The notes under the pieces: model-generated | Database searches by the model: none | Told to the model about the DNA's origin: nothing | What the model saw: only the letters and a program-made list of their open reading frames with translations | Source of the DNA: Hyphomicrobium sp. MC1 | GTDB lineage: Bacteria; Pseudomonadota; Alphaproteobacteria; Rhizobiales; Hyphomicrobiaceae | NCBI RefSeq assembly: GCF_000253295.1 | Contig: NC_015717.1 | Location: 4,030,001-4,094,000 of the forward strand | Length of the DNA: 64,000 nt | Reading direction: 5' to 3' | Part shown: positions 36,259 to 45,567 of the stretch, piece by piece | Layout of the letters: each line of letters begins with the position of its first letter | How positions within the stretch are numbered: position 1 is the first letter of the stretch | Made by a program: the position numbers and the translations under genes

Positions 36259-38070
36259 ATGAGTTGTCATCCCGAACGGTCGACCATCGAGGGACGTAAT
36301 ATTTTGACGAACGATTTATCGGCATTTGCCAAGCATCCTTATCGTTTCATTGCCGATATCATTCGCGGATATCGGTGGTCTCACTTGGCGATTCTCCTCT
36401 CCGTAATCGCCGCGGTGACGTTTTCGGTTTCGACGCAATATGGCGTCAAAAAACTCGTCGATGCGCTTTCAGATCCTACGAAACATCAAACCGTCTGGGC
36501 CGCTTTCTTTCTTCTCATTGCATTCATTGCCGCCGACAATCTGTCTTGGCGGCTTGCGGCGTGGATGGGGCACTCGACGTTTACAGGCGTTACCGGCCGT
36601 GTCCGTCGGAAGCTTTTTCGGCACCTGACAGGGCACGCGCCAAGCTTCTTCCACGGTCGCGCACCGGGCGCTCTGACGAGTCGCATAACCGCGACTTCTA
36701 ATGCGCTCTACACCACGGAAAGCATGGTGACATTCAACGCCCTGCCGCCGCTGATCGCGACGGTTGTCTCAATCATCTATTTGACGACAGTCAGCGAAGC
36801 GATCGCCCTCACTCTTACGGCCATCGTCGGCGTTGTGGTGGTGATCATGTTCTACTGGGCCGCGCGCGGGACGCCGCTGCACCACACTTATGCGCGTGAG
36901 GCTGCAAATGTTGACGGCGACATGATTGATGTCATCTCCAACATCTCCGTTGTCAAATCGTTTGGACGCATGCGCAGCGAACATCGCCGCCTTGGTGGCG
37001 TCATCAGCCGCGAAATCCGCGCGCGCAAAGACAGCCTCTACTTTCTGGAACGGCTGCGGATCTTTCACGCGCTGACGACAGCCGTTTTAACGTCGTGCGT
37101 GCTGGCGTGGTCGATCGCGCTTTGGCAGGCCGGCCGGGCAACGCCGGGCGACGTCATTCTGGTTTGCACGCTGGGCATTTCCATCCTCAGCGCGACGCGC
37201 GATCTCGCCGTGGCGCTCGTTGACGTGACGCAGCATCTCGCCCGCTTTTCCGAAGCACTGCGGACGCTGCTCATCCCGCACGAACTACCGGTCTACGCGT
37301 CGGCGAAGCGTGAGGCGACGACGCACGGCACCGTCGAGTTCCGCGATGTCGGCTTCGCCTATCCGGATGGCAAGGAAGTTTTCTCGTCGCTGAACTTCAA
37401 GATCGAGCCGGGCGCGCGCGTTGGTATCGTCGGCCCGTCGGGCGCCGGCAAGTCGACGATCTTTGCTCTGATGCAGCGATTCTACGATGTACAGCATGGT
37501 GCCATTCTGATCGATGGCGAGGTCAGCGCGACGCTTCCTGACGACGCCTTGCGCAGGACAATCGCCGTCGTGCCGCAGGACATCAGCCTCTTTCATCGCT
37601 CGCTTCGGGATAACATTCGCTACGGCCGGCCCGATGCGAGCGATGAAGAGGTCTTAGCCGCGGCCGAAATGGCGCGATGCCTGAGCTTCATCGAACAACT
37701 TCCAGATGGGCTCGATGCCATTGTCGGCGACCGCGGCGCGAAACTGTCCGGGGGCCAGCGGCAGCGGATCGCGATTGCCCGCGCCTTCCTGAAGAATGCA
37801 CCGGTGTTATTGCTCGACGAGGCAACGTCGGCGCTCGATACTCATTCCGAAGAACTGATCCGGGAAGCGCTAACAACGCTGATGCGCGGCCGCACTGTCA
37901 TCGCTATCGCGCATCGTCTTTCCACGCTGCGCAATTTCGACCGCATTATCGTGATTCAGAATGGCAAAATCGTTCAGGACGGGACACCGGCGTCGCTGAT
38001 CAGCAAGGCGGGTGCGTACAAATCTCTTGTCGATCTTGAAGTTCGCCGCTTGCAAACGGCAGCGGCGTAA
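36259..38070 (+). CDS. ABC exporter, fused membrane and ATPase domains
   Basis: A 603-residue half-transporter of the type I exporter family (MsbA/lipid or drug exporter-like). Six-span membrane domain at about 35-320, then the ATPase: Walker A GPSGAGKST, Q-loop VPQDISLFHRSL, signature LSGGQRQRIAIARAF, Walker B VLLLDEATSALD, H-loop AHRLS. The ATG at 36259 is uncertain; an in-frame TTG about 15 codons later (LTNDLSAFAKHPYRF) may be the true start. Works as a homodimer by family. Substrate unknown. Confidence 0.93.
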   Translation: MSCHPERSTIEGRNILTNDLSAFAKHPYRFIADIIRGYRWSHLAILLSVIAAVTFSVSTQYGVKKLVDALSDPTKHQTVWAAFFLLIAFIAADNLSWRLAAWMGHSTFTGVTGRVRRKLFRHLTGHAPSFFHGRAPGALTSRITATSNALYTTESMVTFNALPPLIATVVSIIYLTTVSEAIALTLTAIVGVVVVIMFYWAARGTPLHHTYAREAANVDGDMIDVISNISVVKSFGRMRSEHRRLGGVISREIRARKDSLYFLERLRIFHALTTAVLTSCVLAWSIALWQAGRATPGDVILVCTLGISILSATRDLAVALVDVTQHLARFSEALRTLLIPHELPVYASAKREATTHGTVEFRDVGFAYPDGKEVFSSLNFKIEPGARVGIVGPSGAGKSTIFALMQRFYDVQHGAILIDGEVSATLPDDALRRTIAVVPQDISLFHRSLRDNIRYGRPDASDEEVLAAAEMARCLSFIEQLPDGLDAIVGDRGAKLSGGQRQRIAIARAFLKNAPVLLLDEATSALDTHSEELIREALTTLMRGRTVIAIAHRLSTLRNFDRIIVIQNGKIVQDGTPASLISKAGAYKSLVDLEVRRLQTAAA

Positions 38071-38098
38071 ACCGCCCACTCGAGCGCCGATATTCAGC

Positions 38099-40276
38099 TC
38101 AAGCCATGACGACTTTGGCGCCGCCACGGCAATTGGTGACGTCGATCGTCACGACGCCGTGGTGGCGACGTAAGACGAAATCGGCCGAACCTTCGCCCGC
38201 ACGAATGTTGCGCACCTCAATTTCTCCGGCTCGGAGCGGCAAGCGCGGTGAGCGCAACGTGATGGTGCGCAATGCGCCGTCGATTTCGAGGCCCATCAGC
38301 GAGCTGACCATATGGAGCATGGCACCACTGGCCCAGGCTTGCGGCGAACACGCGACGGGATAAAGAATCGGTGCGCGTCCCGGCCGCCGGCGAAAGCCGC
38401 AGAACAACTCCGGCAACCGGCCTTGCGACATCTTCAATGCGGCGTCGAGCAACCCATCGAAAATCGGCTCGATGCGCTCCGTCTGTCCGTAGCGCGCAAA
38501 ACCGGCGCCGATCATGGCGTTGTCATGCGGCCAGATCGAGCCGTTGTGGTAGGACATTGGGTTGTATCGCGCTTCGGTGGTCGCGATCGTGCGAATGCCC
38601 CAACCGGAAAAGAAACCTGGCGACAACATCTGCTGGACGACACTGCTAGCGCGATCGGGAGACGCCATGCCCGTGCTCAGCATGTGGCCGGCATTGCTTG
38701 AGCGGATCGCGACCCGTTTCTTGGCGCCATCGAGCGCGATGGCATAGGTGCCGATTTCCGGCGACCAGAATTCGCGTTCGAATTTCTGCTGCAGCGCCGC
38801 GGCTTGGGTGCGAAGATTTTCCGCGAGTTCTCGATGTTCGAGAATTTCTGCAATTCGTGCAGCGGCAATCTTGGCAGCATAGACATAGCCCTGTACTTCG
38901 ACGAGAGCGAGCGGGCCTTGGGCGAGCGAACCGTCAGAATGGAAGACGGAATCATGGCTGTCTTTCCAGCCCTGGTTCGCCAATCCCGCTTCGGTTTCCC
39001 GCGCGTATTCAACGAAACCGTCCCCGTCGGGATCGCCCGGACCGTCGATCCATTCGAGCGCCTTCAGAATGGCCGGCCAAAGCTCATTCAGGATCTTCGT
39101 GTCGCCTGTGACGCCGACGTAAGCTCCGGCAAGGGCGACGAATAGCGGCGTGGAATCGACGCTGCCATAGTAGAGACCAAACGGAATTTCGCGCAGCGCT
39201 GCCATTTCGCCGTTTCGCATTTCATGCAAAATTTTTCCCGGTTGCGCATCGGCTGCTGCGTCGTGCTCGACTGCCTGATAGCGTGCGAGACGCCGCAGGA
39301 CGCCGCGCGCGATCGAAGGGTCGAGCCACAGCACCTGCAGGGCCGTAATCAGCGCATCGCGTCCGAACGTTGTCGAATACCAGGGCGTTCCGGCATAGGG
39401 ATACGGGCCATCCTCCGTTTCCGTGACCAGAAGCCGGAGGTCGGCGAGCGCACGCGACAGCACCTGATCCAATTCCGAATTGGATACTCGAATGCTTGCG
39501 GCCTTCAGCTCGATGCGGCGCTGTGCGCGATGAGCATCGCGCAAGCCTTTGACGTAGGAGCACGGCGGCTGCTTGCGATCCGTTCCGGCGCTGGCTGTAA
39601 TGAAGACGCGTTTGGATTGCTTGGCTGGAATGTGCAGATGAAAGAAGGCCGAGGTCTCTTTCAGAGATGCCGGCTCGGGATCTATATGGATCGTCGTTTG
39701 CCGCACGACGTTGTCTAAGCCGGAGTAAACAAAGCGGACCGCGTTCGGCGCATCAACGACGCGCTTGACACTGCCGCGTTTCTCCCGGCGCATCCCGCGC
39801 ACTTCGAAAATATCTGCAAAGTCGGCATCGAAGATAAGCGACACCGGCAGCATCAAATCGACGTTGGAGTGATTGGTGAAGACCAAACGCTGACGCAGGG
39901 AAGCTTCTCGCACGTACGTCGTCCGAAAGACGTGCACGACATCCTTGTGAAGCCAGAGCGTGCCTTCGGCGAAGACGTCGGTGTTCGTCAGATCGCAACA
40001 CAGCTGCAGGTCCTTGCTGTCCAGCGTTGAACCGAGCAGCAAAGGCGAATGGCGCGCAATCAGTAACTCGAGCCGCGACAAATATCGCGTATCATTGAAA
40101 AAGAAGCCATCGACGTGATTGCCGAACGCGCCAACATCGCCGTGCGTATCGACGACGGCGAAAGCATCGTCATGTTTTAGCGTTTCGTGCGTGCGTGGAG
40201 AGCTATCCGCTTCCGCATGAATCCGTTCGATCTCGTTTTCGTCATGATCGGGCTGCCGTGATGGCGCGACTGCCAT
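38099..40276 (-). CDS. Amylo-alpha-1,6-glucosidase / glycogen debranching-type protein
   Basis: A 725-residue protein with an N-terminal GDE-type beta domain (DAFAVVDTHGDVGAF, GFFNDTRYLSRLELLI) and a C-terminal (alpha/alpha)6 glucosidase domain with PWYSTTFGRDALITALQ, GWKDSHDSVFHSDG and NGSIWPHDNAMIGAGFARYG. These blocks carry the acidic catalytic positions of the family. Start chosen at ATG 40276, preceded by GGAAGGGAG. Follows the GT4 gene after 77 bases, so both probably act on the same glucan or trehalose-linked carbohydrate. Confidence 0.9.
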   Translation of the reverse strand: MAVAPSRQPDHDENEIERIHAEADSSPRTHETLKHDDAFAVVDTHGDVGAFGNHVDGFFFNDTRYLSRLELLIARHSPLLLGSTLDSKDLQLCCDLTNTDVFAEGTLWLHKDVVHVFRTTYVREASLRQRLVFTNHSNVDLMLPVSLIFDADFADIFEVRGMRREKRGSVKRVVDAPNAVRFVYSGLDNVVRQTTIHIDPEPASLKETSAFFHLHIPAKQSKRVFITASAGTDRKQPPCSYVKGLRDAHRAQRRIELKAASIRVSNSELDQVLSRALADLRLLVTETEDGPYPYAGTPWYSTTFGRDALITALQVLWLDPSIARGVLRRLARYQAVEHDAAADAQPGKILHEMRNGEMAALREIPFGLYYGSVDSTPLFVALAGAYVGVTGDTKILNELWPAILKALEWIDGPGDPDGDGFVEYARETEAGLANQGWKDSHDSVFHSDGSLAQGPLALVEVQGYVYAAKIAAARIAEILEHRELAENLRTQAAALQQKFEREFWSPEIGTYAIALDGAKKRVAIRSSNAGHMLSTGMASPDRASSVVQQMLSPGFFSGWGIRTIATTEARYNPMSYHNGSIWPHDNAMIGAGFARYGQTERIEPIFDGLLDAALKMSQGRLPELFCGFRRRPGRAPILYPVACSPQAWASGAMLHMVSSLMGLEIDGALRTITLRSPRLPLRAGEIEVRNIRAGEGSADFVLRRHHGVVTIDVTNCRGGAKVVMA

Positions 40277-40353
40277 CGAACCACTCCCTTCCGAAGATAT
40301 CGCGCCACTCTCACAATCGCAGACGCTCCTCAATGAGCATAGTCACGATCACA

Positions 40354-41448
40354 TCAATTGACGAGCGTTTCCTGCCCTATTGCGACGTCTTCGCCCCGCA
40401 CCGACACCAACGCGTGTTCTGTTTCCGCGAAGGCGCGGGCGTAAATATCGACGTAATTCATCGCCATCGAGGCAGCGGTGAAGCGCTCATCAAATTGTTG
40501 ACGAACGCGCACACGGTCGAGTGCGAGAACACGGGGCAGCGCGGCTATCGCGCTTTGAACGTCTTCGACGACAAACCCGGTAACGCCTTCGTCGATGACC
40601 TCGCGGACCGATCCGCGGTCGAATGCCAAAATCGGCGCTCCACAGGCCATAGCCTCGATCATGACCATGCCAAAAGGTTCTGGCCAATCGATCGGGAAGA
40701 GCAAAGCCGAAGCTTCGCCTAGAAATTTCGCCTTATCGCAATCGCCGATTTCGCCGATGAATTGGATGTCGTCGCCCTGCAGCAGCGGCTTGATGACCTG
40801 TTCGAAATATTCGACGTCGACCGCATCGACTTTGGCGGCGACCTTCAGCGGAAAGCCGACGGCGCGGGCGATCTCGATGGCGCGATCCAAGCGTTTTTCT
40901 GGAGAAATGCGCCCAATGAACGCAAGATAGCCGCCGCGTGGATTGAATGTCGGCTGATAGAGGTCCTGTGGAATGCCATGATAGATCGTGGCGGCGAAGT
41001 TCGCATAAGGGATCGGCGCGCGCTGCGAATCCGAAATCGATATGAGCGGCATTTCTGGAAATGCGCGATAGAGCAATTGCAGGTCGGGCAGGTCCTGGCG
41101 ACCGTGCAGGGTCGTGATCGTTTTGTCGGCGATAGAACGAAAGAGCGGAAACTGAAATTGATCGATATGAAAATGGATGACGTCGAAACGGGACGCCATC
41201 CGGCGGACCTTGTCGATCATCATCATGTAATACGGCAGCGGATCCCTAACGTTGGGATCAGAACGGAGCGCAACATCGCAACACGGGATGAGGTTGGCCG
41301 CCGTAACGGAATCGCCGCTGGCGAACAGCGTGACGTCATGACCTTGCGCCACGAGCTCTTCCGTTAAATACGAAGCAATGCGCTCGGTTCCGCCATAAAG
41401 CTTGGGCGGCACGCTTTCGATAAGGGGAGCGACTTGCGCAATTTTCAT
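40354..41448 (-). CDS. GT4 family glycosyltransferase
   Basis: A 364-residue GT-B fold transferase. The N-terminal domain opens with KIAQVAPLIESVPPKLYGGTER (glycine-rich acceptor loop) and the C-terminal donor domain has FIGRISPEKRLDRAIEIAR and the E-x7-E type block PEPFGMVMIEAMACGAPILAF. Start at ATG 41448 because the conserved loop follows; a longer frame adds 44 unlikely residues. First gene of a two-gene unit with the glucosidase. Confidence 0.93.
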   Translation of the reverse strand: MKIAQVAPLIESVPPKLYGGTERIASYLTEELVAQGHDVTLFASGDSVTAANLIPCCDVALRSDPNVRDPLPYYMMMIDKVRRMASRFDVIHFHIDQFQFPLFRSIADKTITTLHGRQDLPDLQLLYRAFPEMPLISISDSQRAPIPYANFAATIYHGIPQDLYQPTFNPRGGYLAFIGRISPEKRLDRAIEIARAVGFPLKVAAKVDAVDVEYFEQVIKPLLQGDDIQFIGEIGDCDKAKFLGEASALLFPIDWPEPFGMVMIEAMACGAPILAFDRGSVREVIDEGVTGFVVEDVQSAIAALPRVLALDRVRVRQQFDERFTAASMAMNYVDIYARAFAETEHALVSVRGEDVAIGQETLVN

Positions 41449-41729
41449 TGATTTCGGCCCTTGTCTCGATCCGGAAGTTGAACGCAGCCCCACGGCTATC
41501 GTTCCCCTATTCCCGTGCGACTCGATGTTCGGAAAAGTATTCAGGACCGGTTCAGGGCCATCGCCGCACACATCGCGCATTCATTGGCCCGGTTCCGCGT
41601 TCGTCAAAGACAGACAGCGGCGCGCCAGCGAAGATTGCGGAAGACGGGCATTGCTCAAATGCTGCGATAGTCTTGACGTTGCCATGGTTCAGATTGAAGA
41701 GAGCAGACCATTCCGATTGAGGAGCTGTA

Positions 41730-42359
41730 ATGAGAATAGGAAAACTTGCGGGGGCCTTTGCCGTCTTCCTGACGCTGGGCACCGCAGCTGCTGAGGCCTC
41801 GCCGGGCTACTCCACGGCAAACGTCAACATGCGGACTGGGCCAGACACGGAATTTCCGAGCGTCGGCGTTATTCCGGAAGGCGCGCCCGTCGATGTCCGC
41901 GGATGTCTGCGCGATGAGTCGTGGTGCGATGTGATCTGGGGTCCCAATCGCGGCTGGGTCTACAGCGAGTACCTCGGCTTCGACTACCGCGGGCAGACGA
42001 CGCTCTTGCCGGATGTCGGCATCGCAGCGTTCGGCATTCCCGTCGTGGCATTCGTCGCGTCGGACTATTGGAACCGCTATTACGTCGGCCGCCCATGGTA
42101 CGCTGACAGAGCACGGTGGTTTGGATTCCGGGTCCACGGGCGTCCCGGCTGGCGCGCACCACCTCCGGGTCCCCGTCACGCCGGTTGGTGGCGCTCCGGC
42201 TATCGCGCTCCGGGTGGCATGAAGCCGCCGCCGGGTGCAGGCTGGCACCGTCCGCCGGGAAACTGGGGTAATGGACCGCGTCACGACGGCCCGCGCAACG
42301 ACGGCCCTCGGCACGATGATCGCCGCCATGATGATCGTCGACCCGACGATCGCCGCTAA
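41730..42359 (+). CDS. Secreted SH3-domain protein with Gly/Pro/His/Asp tail
   Basis: A 209-residue exported protein. Signal peptide (KLAGAFAVFLTLGTAAAEA), bacterial SH3 domain at about 25-85 (VNMRTGPDTEFPSVGVIPEGAPVDVRGC, WCDVIWGPNRGWVYSEYL), then a Trp/Pro/Gly-rich linker and a hydrophilic C-terminus of PRHDG and DDRRHDDRR repeats. Bacterial SH3 domains often bind cell-wall peptides, so a periplasmic role is likely. The His/Asp tail could bind metal (inference). Confidence 0.9.
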   Translation: MRIGKLAGAFAVFLTLGTAAAEASPGYSTANVNMRTGPDTEFPSVGVIPEGAPVDVRGCLRDESWCDVIWGPNRGWVYSEYLGFDYRGQTTLLPDVGIAAFGIPVVAFVASDYWNRYYVGRPWYADRARWFGFRVHGRPGWRAPPPGPRHAGWWRSGYRAPGGMKPPPGAGWHRPPGNWGNGPRHDGPRNDGPRHDDRRHDDRRPDDRR

Positions 42360-42381
42360 CGCCCATCATCAGAAGAAAATG

Positions 42382-42420
42382 AAAGCACTCGGAAGATTGT
42401 CTCTTCCGAGTGCTTTTTTT
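42382..42420 (+). terminator. Strong Rho-independent terminator
   Basis: AAAGCACTCGGAAGA and TCTTCCGAGTGCTTT form a near-perfect stem around a short loop, followed by seven or more T. It ends the SH3-protein transcript. Confidence 0.92.
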
Positions 42421-42437
42421 CGATACCGCCGAGACAG

Positions 42438-42695
42438 CTAGTACTTGCGCAGATTCCGATTTCTCGCCGTCGGATCGATGAAGTTCGGATCGTACTCGCG
42501 TCGAATCGGCTTCGGATACGTTGATTTCGTCGACGACGTCGCGGAACCGGAGAGACCTGCACCGGGAAGACTCGACGGTGGAACTCTGACCATCGCGGGA
42601 TTCGTATCCGACTGTCTTTGATTGAAACGCATCTGCGCGCATGCCGGTCCGGCAAGCGCGACGGTTACCGAAAAGAATAAAATCGCTCGTTTCAC
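42438..42695 (-). CDS. Small secreted hypothetical protein
   Basis: 85 residues with GTG start behind a strong GGAGGGG site. Signal peptide (RAILFFSVTVALAGPACA), then a hydrophilic chain rich in Ser, Pro, Asn and Arg. No family recognised. Confidence 0.65.
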   Translation of the reverse strand: MKRAILFFSVTVALAGPACAQMRFNQRQSDTNPAMVRVPPSSLPGAGLSGSATSSTKSTYPKPIRREYDPNFIDPTARNRNLRKY

Positions 42696-42941
42696 GTCGT
42701 TCCCCTCCTCCCCTTGCTGCGGCTGTTTACTGGGGTACTAGATTTCCCCGTTCTCGGTAAGCCGCGATTCGCTCGGGGAGGACTTCTGGTCGGGAATGTG
42801 GCTCAGGCGTGGCGATTGCCAGGCTGCCGGGAATAGTACCCATTCTATCGCTCCAATAAACGTCGGCCTGAGAAGAAATTCGGCCTTTCTGTTGCCGCGC
42901 TTGCATTCCCAAATGCTTGGCGGGGAGCATGGGGACGAACG

Positions 42942-43589
42942 ATGACGCCCATTGCATCTAGGTTATTGCTGACAATTGCCCTCGCGGGCTGTCAGGCCTC
43001 CCAGGCACTGGCCGACGACGCGCTTCCCCTGACGTCGTTCGACGCCCCGCTTCCTGCTTTCGTGCCGAATTCAGGACGCGGAAATTTTACCACGGCGCTC
43101 AACGACAATCGCGCGTCAGCGACGTCGGCGCGGCGCGCTGCCGAAGCCTTAAGCGCGAAATTTACCGACATCACGACGAATTCGATCGCGAAAGACGATT
43201 CTCCCTCAACAACCACACCCGCTCCGGCTCCGGCTCCGGCAGCAAAGCCGACGCCCGCTGCGTCGGTCCAGACACACGCGCCTGTGGCGGCAGTCGATCC
43301 GCCCCACATCGTCACGACGAATAGCTCGCGATCCTTCGTGCTCGCATCACGACAGACCGACGGCAACGGCAAAGCGCGCGCACCATCACGACGGCGCTTG
43401 ACGACAAATGAAAAACGACATCGCCTCCCGCGTGCCGTTGCCGCGCAAGTGGGCGAAACAGGTGAGGGAACTGCAGAGGGTCAGAAGGGATCGGGAAAAG
43501 ATCTCGCGGCGATCGGCACGAAAGTCGGCTTCCTCGATCTCCTGACCAATCCGTCACTGTGGCCATCGCCTTTTGGAGCGAAGCCGTGA
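42942..43589 (+). CDS. Secreted hypothetical protein
   Basis: A 215-residue protein. Signal peptide (SRLLLTIALAGCQASQALAD, with a possible lipobox LAGC), a mature part with Ala/Thr/Pro-rich linker (APAPAPAAKPTPAAS), and a basic second half. The last 30 residues (AAIGTKVGFLDLLTNPSLWPSPFG) look ordered. The 3' end overlaps an antisense gene by about 109 bases. Confidence 0.65.
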   Translation: MTPIASRLLLTIALAGCQASQALADDALPLTSFDAPLPAFVPNSGRGNFTTALNDNRASATSARRAAEALSAKFTDITTNSIAKDDSPSTTTPAPAPAPAAKPTPAASVQTHAPVAAVDPPHIVTTNSSRSFVLASRQTDGNGKARAPSRRRLTTNEKRHRLPRAVAAQVGETGEGTAEGQKGSGKDLAAIGTKVGFLDLLTNPSLWPSPFGAKP

Positions 43590-43813
43590 TCGGCGATCCG
43601 CGCGGGACGGCGTGGGACGCGGATGTCTGACGCGCCGAAGACGGCCTGATGCAGCTTCCGGGCATCGCGCTCGCCACGATCCGCAAGCGAGAAAACGCGC
43701 TCGACAACGTCGTCCGTTGCGAGATCGGGGCGACGCGTTCGTGCCTGAGCTAGAATATCGTTCAAGATACGAACGAGAGATTTCAACTCATCCGAGCTGT
43801 AACAGCCGTGCAT
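43481..43813 (-). CDS. Hypothetical helical protein
   Basis: A 110-residue protein. The first half, ELKSLVRILNDILAQARTRRPDLATDDVVERVFSLADRGERDARKLHQAVFG, reads like a real helical domain seen in short rhizobial proteins of unknown function. The second half is basic and Pro-rich. Start chosen at the ATG with GGAAG upstream; a GTG 28 codons earlier is possible. It is antisense to the end of the previous gene, so the last 36 codons may be constrained by both strands. Confidence 0.5.
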   Translation of the reverse strand: MHGCYSSDELKSLVRILNDILAQARTRRPDLATDDVVERVFSLADRGERDARKLHQAVFGASDIRVPRRPARIADHGFAPKGDGHSDGLVRRSRKPTFVPIAARSFPDPF

Positions 43814-44123
43814 GCGAAAACTTCCAGAGCCCGTTTTGCTCACCGAATCATCCGGGCGAGCGTCTTTCGAGCGCGGTTCCACGACCGGCTCCGACACACA
43901 AAACGCGAATGGAAAGCCGCGGTTCCGTTGCCAGCGATAACGATGATTTCATTTGGCACGGGGGGACCGCCCCCGAGTCCGCCGCGTAACACTTGTGGCG
44001 ACAACCGGCGTCCTATGGCCGCAATGGGTGGTGAAATTGTGCATGCGCTAAAGACGAAGGCGCCCAATGCATGCCAGCATGGAGTCGGTCTGAACTTCTG
44101 TGGCTGATGCGGAAGGTGAGCAG

Positions 44124-44381
44124 ATGGGAAATCTGGTTCTTCTAAGTGGTGAACGCGCAAAGAAAGAGTTGGAGGAGAAGCAACGGCTGATTGTCGGGCT
44201 CAAAGAGTTGCTTGCCCGCGCTGAGTGCGGAGAGCTTAAGGCAATCTGCTATGCGAGCGTCGATGCGGACGGGCAGAACGTCACGCTGGGCATTCTGCAA
44301 GACGACAAGACGGGCCTTCACGAGCTGATCGGCCTATCGCAGATGCTGAGCGACGCTATCCTGCAAAGCGCGCGCGACTAG
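44124..44381 (+). CDS. Small cytoplasmic protein, unknown
   Basis: An 85-residue protein with GGAAGG and GAG upstream of the ATG. A helical N-terminus (GERAKKELEEKQRLIVGLKELLARAECGELKAICYASVDADG) followed by a strand-like VTLGILQDDKTGLHELIGLSQML. Looks like a compact domain; family not recognised. Confidence 0.65.
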   Translation: MGNLVLLSGERAKKELEEKQRLIVGLKELLARAECGELKAICYASVDADGQNVTLGILQDDKTGLHELIGLSQMLSDAILQSARD

Positions 44382-44496
44382 AGCGATCGATCGACGACCC
44401 AGTATGGTCCGGCCCCTTTATCGGGCCGACGGCACATGACGAAAGAAAGTTGCCGACGTTTCGGCAACGGTACGATTGTTCGTTCCATTCGAGATT

Positions 44497-44534
44497 AAAA
44501 CAGGTGCGAGGCTTAAGCCGCGCACCTGTTTTTG
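44497..44534. terminator. Terminator hairpin after the Lys/His-repeat gene
   Basis: AAACAGGTGCG, GGCTTAAGCC inside, CGCACCTGTTT: an extended hairpin flanked by A and T runs, able to work in both directions. It lies just after the stop of the minus-strand repeat gene. Confidence 0.85.
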
Positions 44535-44538
44535 TAGC

Positions 44539-44811
44539 TTAGCTGACGTGCTTCTTGGCCGGCTTCTTGGAAGCGACGTGCTTCTTCGTGTGCTTCGAGG
44601 CAACGTGCTTCTTCGTCGTCTTTTTGGAGGCGACATGCTTCTTCGTGGTGTGCTTCGTCGCGACATGCTTGTGCGCAACGTGTTTCGTGGCGACATGCTT
44701 CGTGGCGTGATGATGATGGTGGACCGGCTTCGTGGCTTCTGCCGCATTGGCAACGCCAGCACCGAGCATCGTGGCAACAGCGGCAACTGCCGCGATCAGG
44801 GTCTTGTTCAT
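44539..44811 (-). CDS. Lys/His-repeat secreted protein
   Basis: A 90-residue exported protein: signal peptide (TLIAAVAAVATMLGAGVANAAEA), a HHHHH run, then about nine tandem copies of a KHVATKH/KKHVASK unit to the end. The mature chain is strongly basic and His-rich. Histone-like low-complexity proteins of this type occur in rhizobia. Binding of metal, nucleic acid or polyphosphate is plausible but not shown. The repeats make slippage and length variation likely. Confidence 0.85.
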   Translation of the reverse strand: MNKTLIAAVAAVATMLGAGVANAAEATKPVHHHHHATKHVATKHVAHKHVATKHTTKKHVASKKTTKKHVASKHTKKHVASKKPAKKHVS

Positions 44812-45173
44812 CGTGGGCTCCATAGGATTTGCAACGTCTGCTGACATTGCCTGATGCCCCTCTGGTACCCTGTTCTTGCTGTCATCAAGATGAATAAAAC
44901 AATGGATTCGCTATACGTTTTCGTAAGGAGCCCGACCGTCGGCGGCCCTCTTGCGCGCTTTTGGTTGTAGCTCGGCGCATAGCGAATTTTGCGGATGTGG
45001 ACTTGACCGCAGTGACCCAAATCAGATTGCTTAACATACGCCGACAGCAGCACGTGTGCTGAGTAGTTGTTGCCCCTGGATCTACAGGGTCAACCTCTAC
45101 CCCGGAGGTGTCATCGGCAGCAGACAGAACCGCGCCGTCCCCAAATGGTTCTGTCCATTGAGCGACAAGCTCA

Positions 45174-45206
45174 AGAAGAGAGCGGCTTACAATGCCGCTC
45201 TCTTCT
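45174..45206 (+). terminator. Perfect 13-bp hairpin, terminator-like
   Basis: AGAAGAGAGCGGC and GCCGCTCTCTTCT flank a seven-base loop. The T-rich run after it is weak (GCATTTTC). It lies 87 bases before the next small gene in an otherwise gene-free 480-base spacer, so it may end a transcript or fold within a leader. Confidence 0.55.
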
Positions 45207-45292
45207 GCATTTTCAGGGGCATTTTCGACTTTTCGGAACCCACCCCCGACATGAGCCGTTACGCTCTCCATAGACGTATGGAGGACGTACTC

Positions 45293-45529
45293 ATGACGAT
45301 TGATCATGATCACGATTTCATTGACGTCGCCGACGAAGCCGATGCGCGTCGGGCGGCGCGGATCGTATCGCTGATCGGCCTGCTGGGCGTTCTGGTTCTC
45401 GGCGTCGGGCTGATTTCGCTGTTGATGTATGGGCGGATATTGACGGATAGCGACGTCACCGAGCTGACCGCGCGGCCGGCCATAACTGTGCCGCAGGCAC
45501 CCTCAGTTCCTCAGCCTCAGGCGGACTGA
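45293..45529 (+). CDS. Small single-span membrane protein
   Basis: 78 residues. GGAGG lies eight bases before the ATG of MTIDHDHDF. An acidic N-terminus (DVADEADARRAARIV), one membrane span (LIGLLGVLVLGVGLISLLMYG) and a Pro/Val-rich C-terminus. Unknown function. Confidence 0.65.
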   Translation: MTIDHDHDFIDVADEADARRAARIVSLIGLLGVLVLGVGLISLLMYGRILTDSDVTELTARPAITVPQAPSVPQPQAD

Positions 45530-45567
45530 CAGCAATCGCAAGAGAGATTGGCGCAGGGAGATGGACC

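Noticed and set aside
42727..42957. Minus-strand 76-codon frame between two small secreted-protein genes
   Set aside because: Its 5' end overlaps the start of the divergent gene at 42942 and there is no ribosome site; composition is ambiguous.
44577..44708. Regular repeats that could suggest a CRISPR or minisatellite
   Set aside because: The repeats are in frame codons of the Lys/His-repeat protein; no spacer structure.
44885..45313. Minus-strand frame of 142 codons in the spacer before 45293
   Set aside because: It crosses the perfect hairpin at 45174 and the start of the plus-strand gene, and has no family-like pattern.
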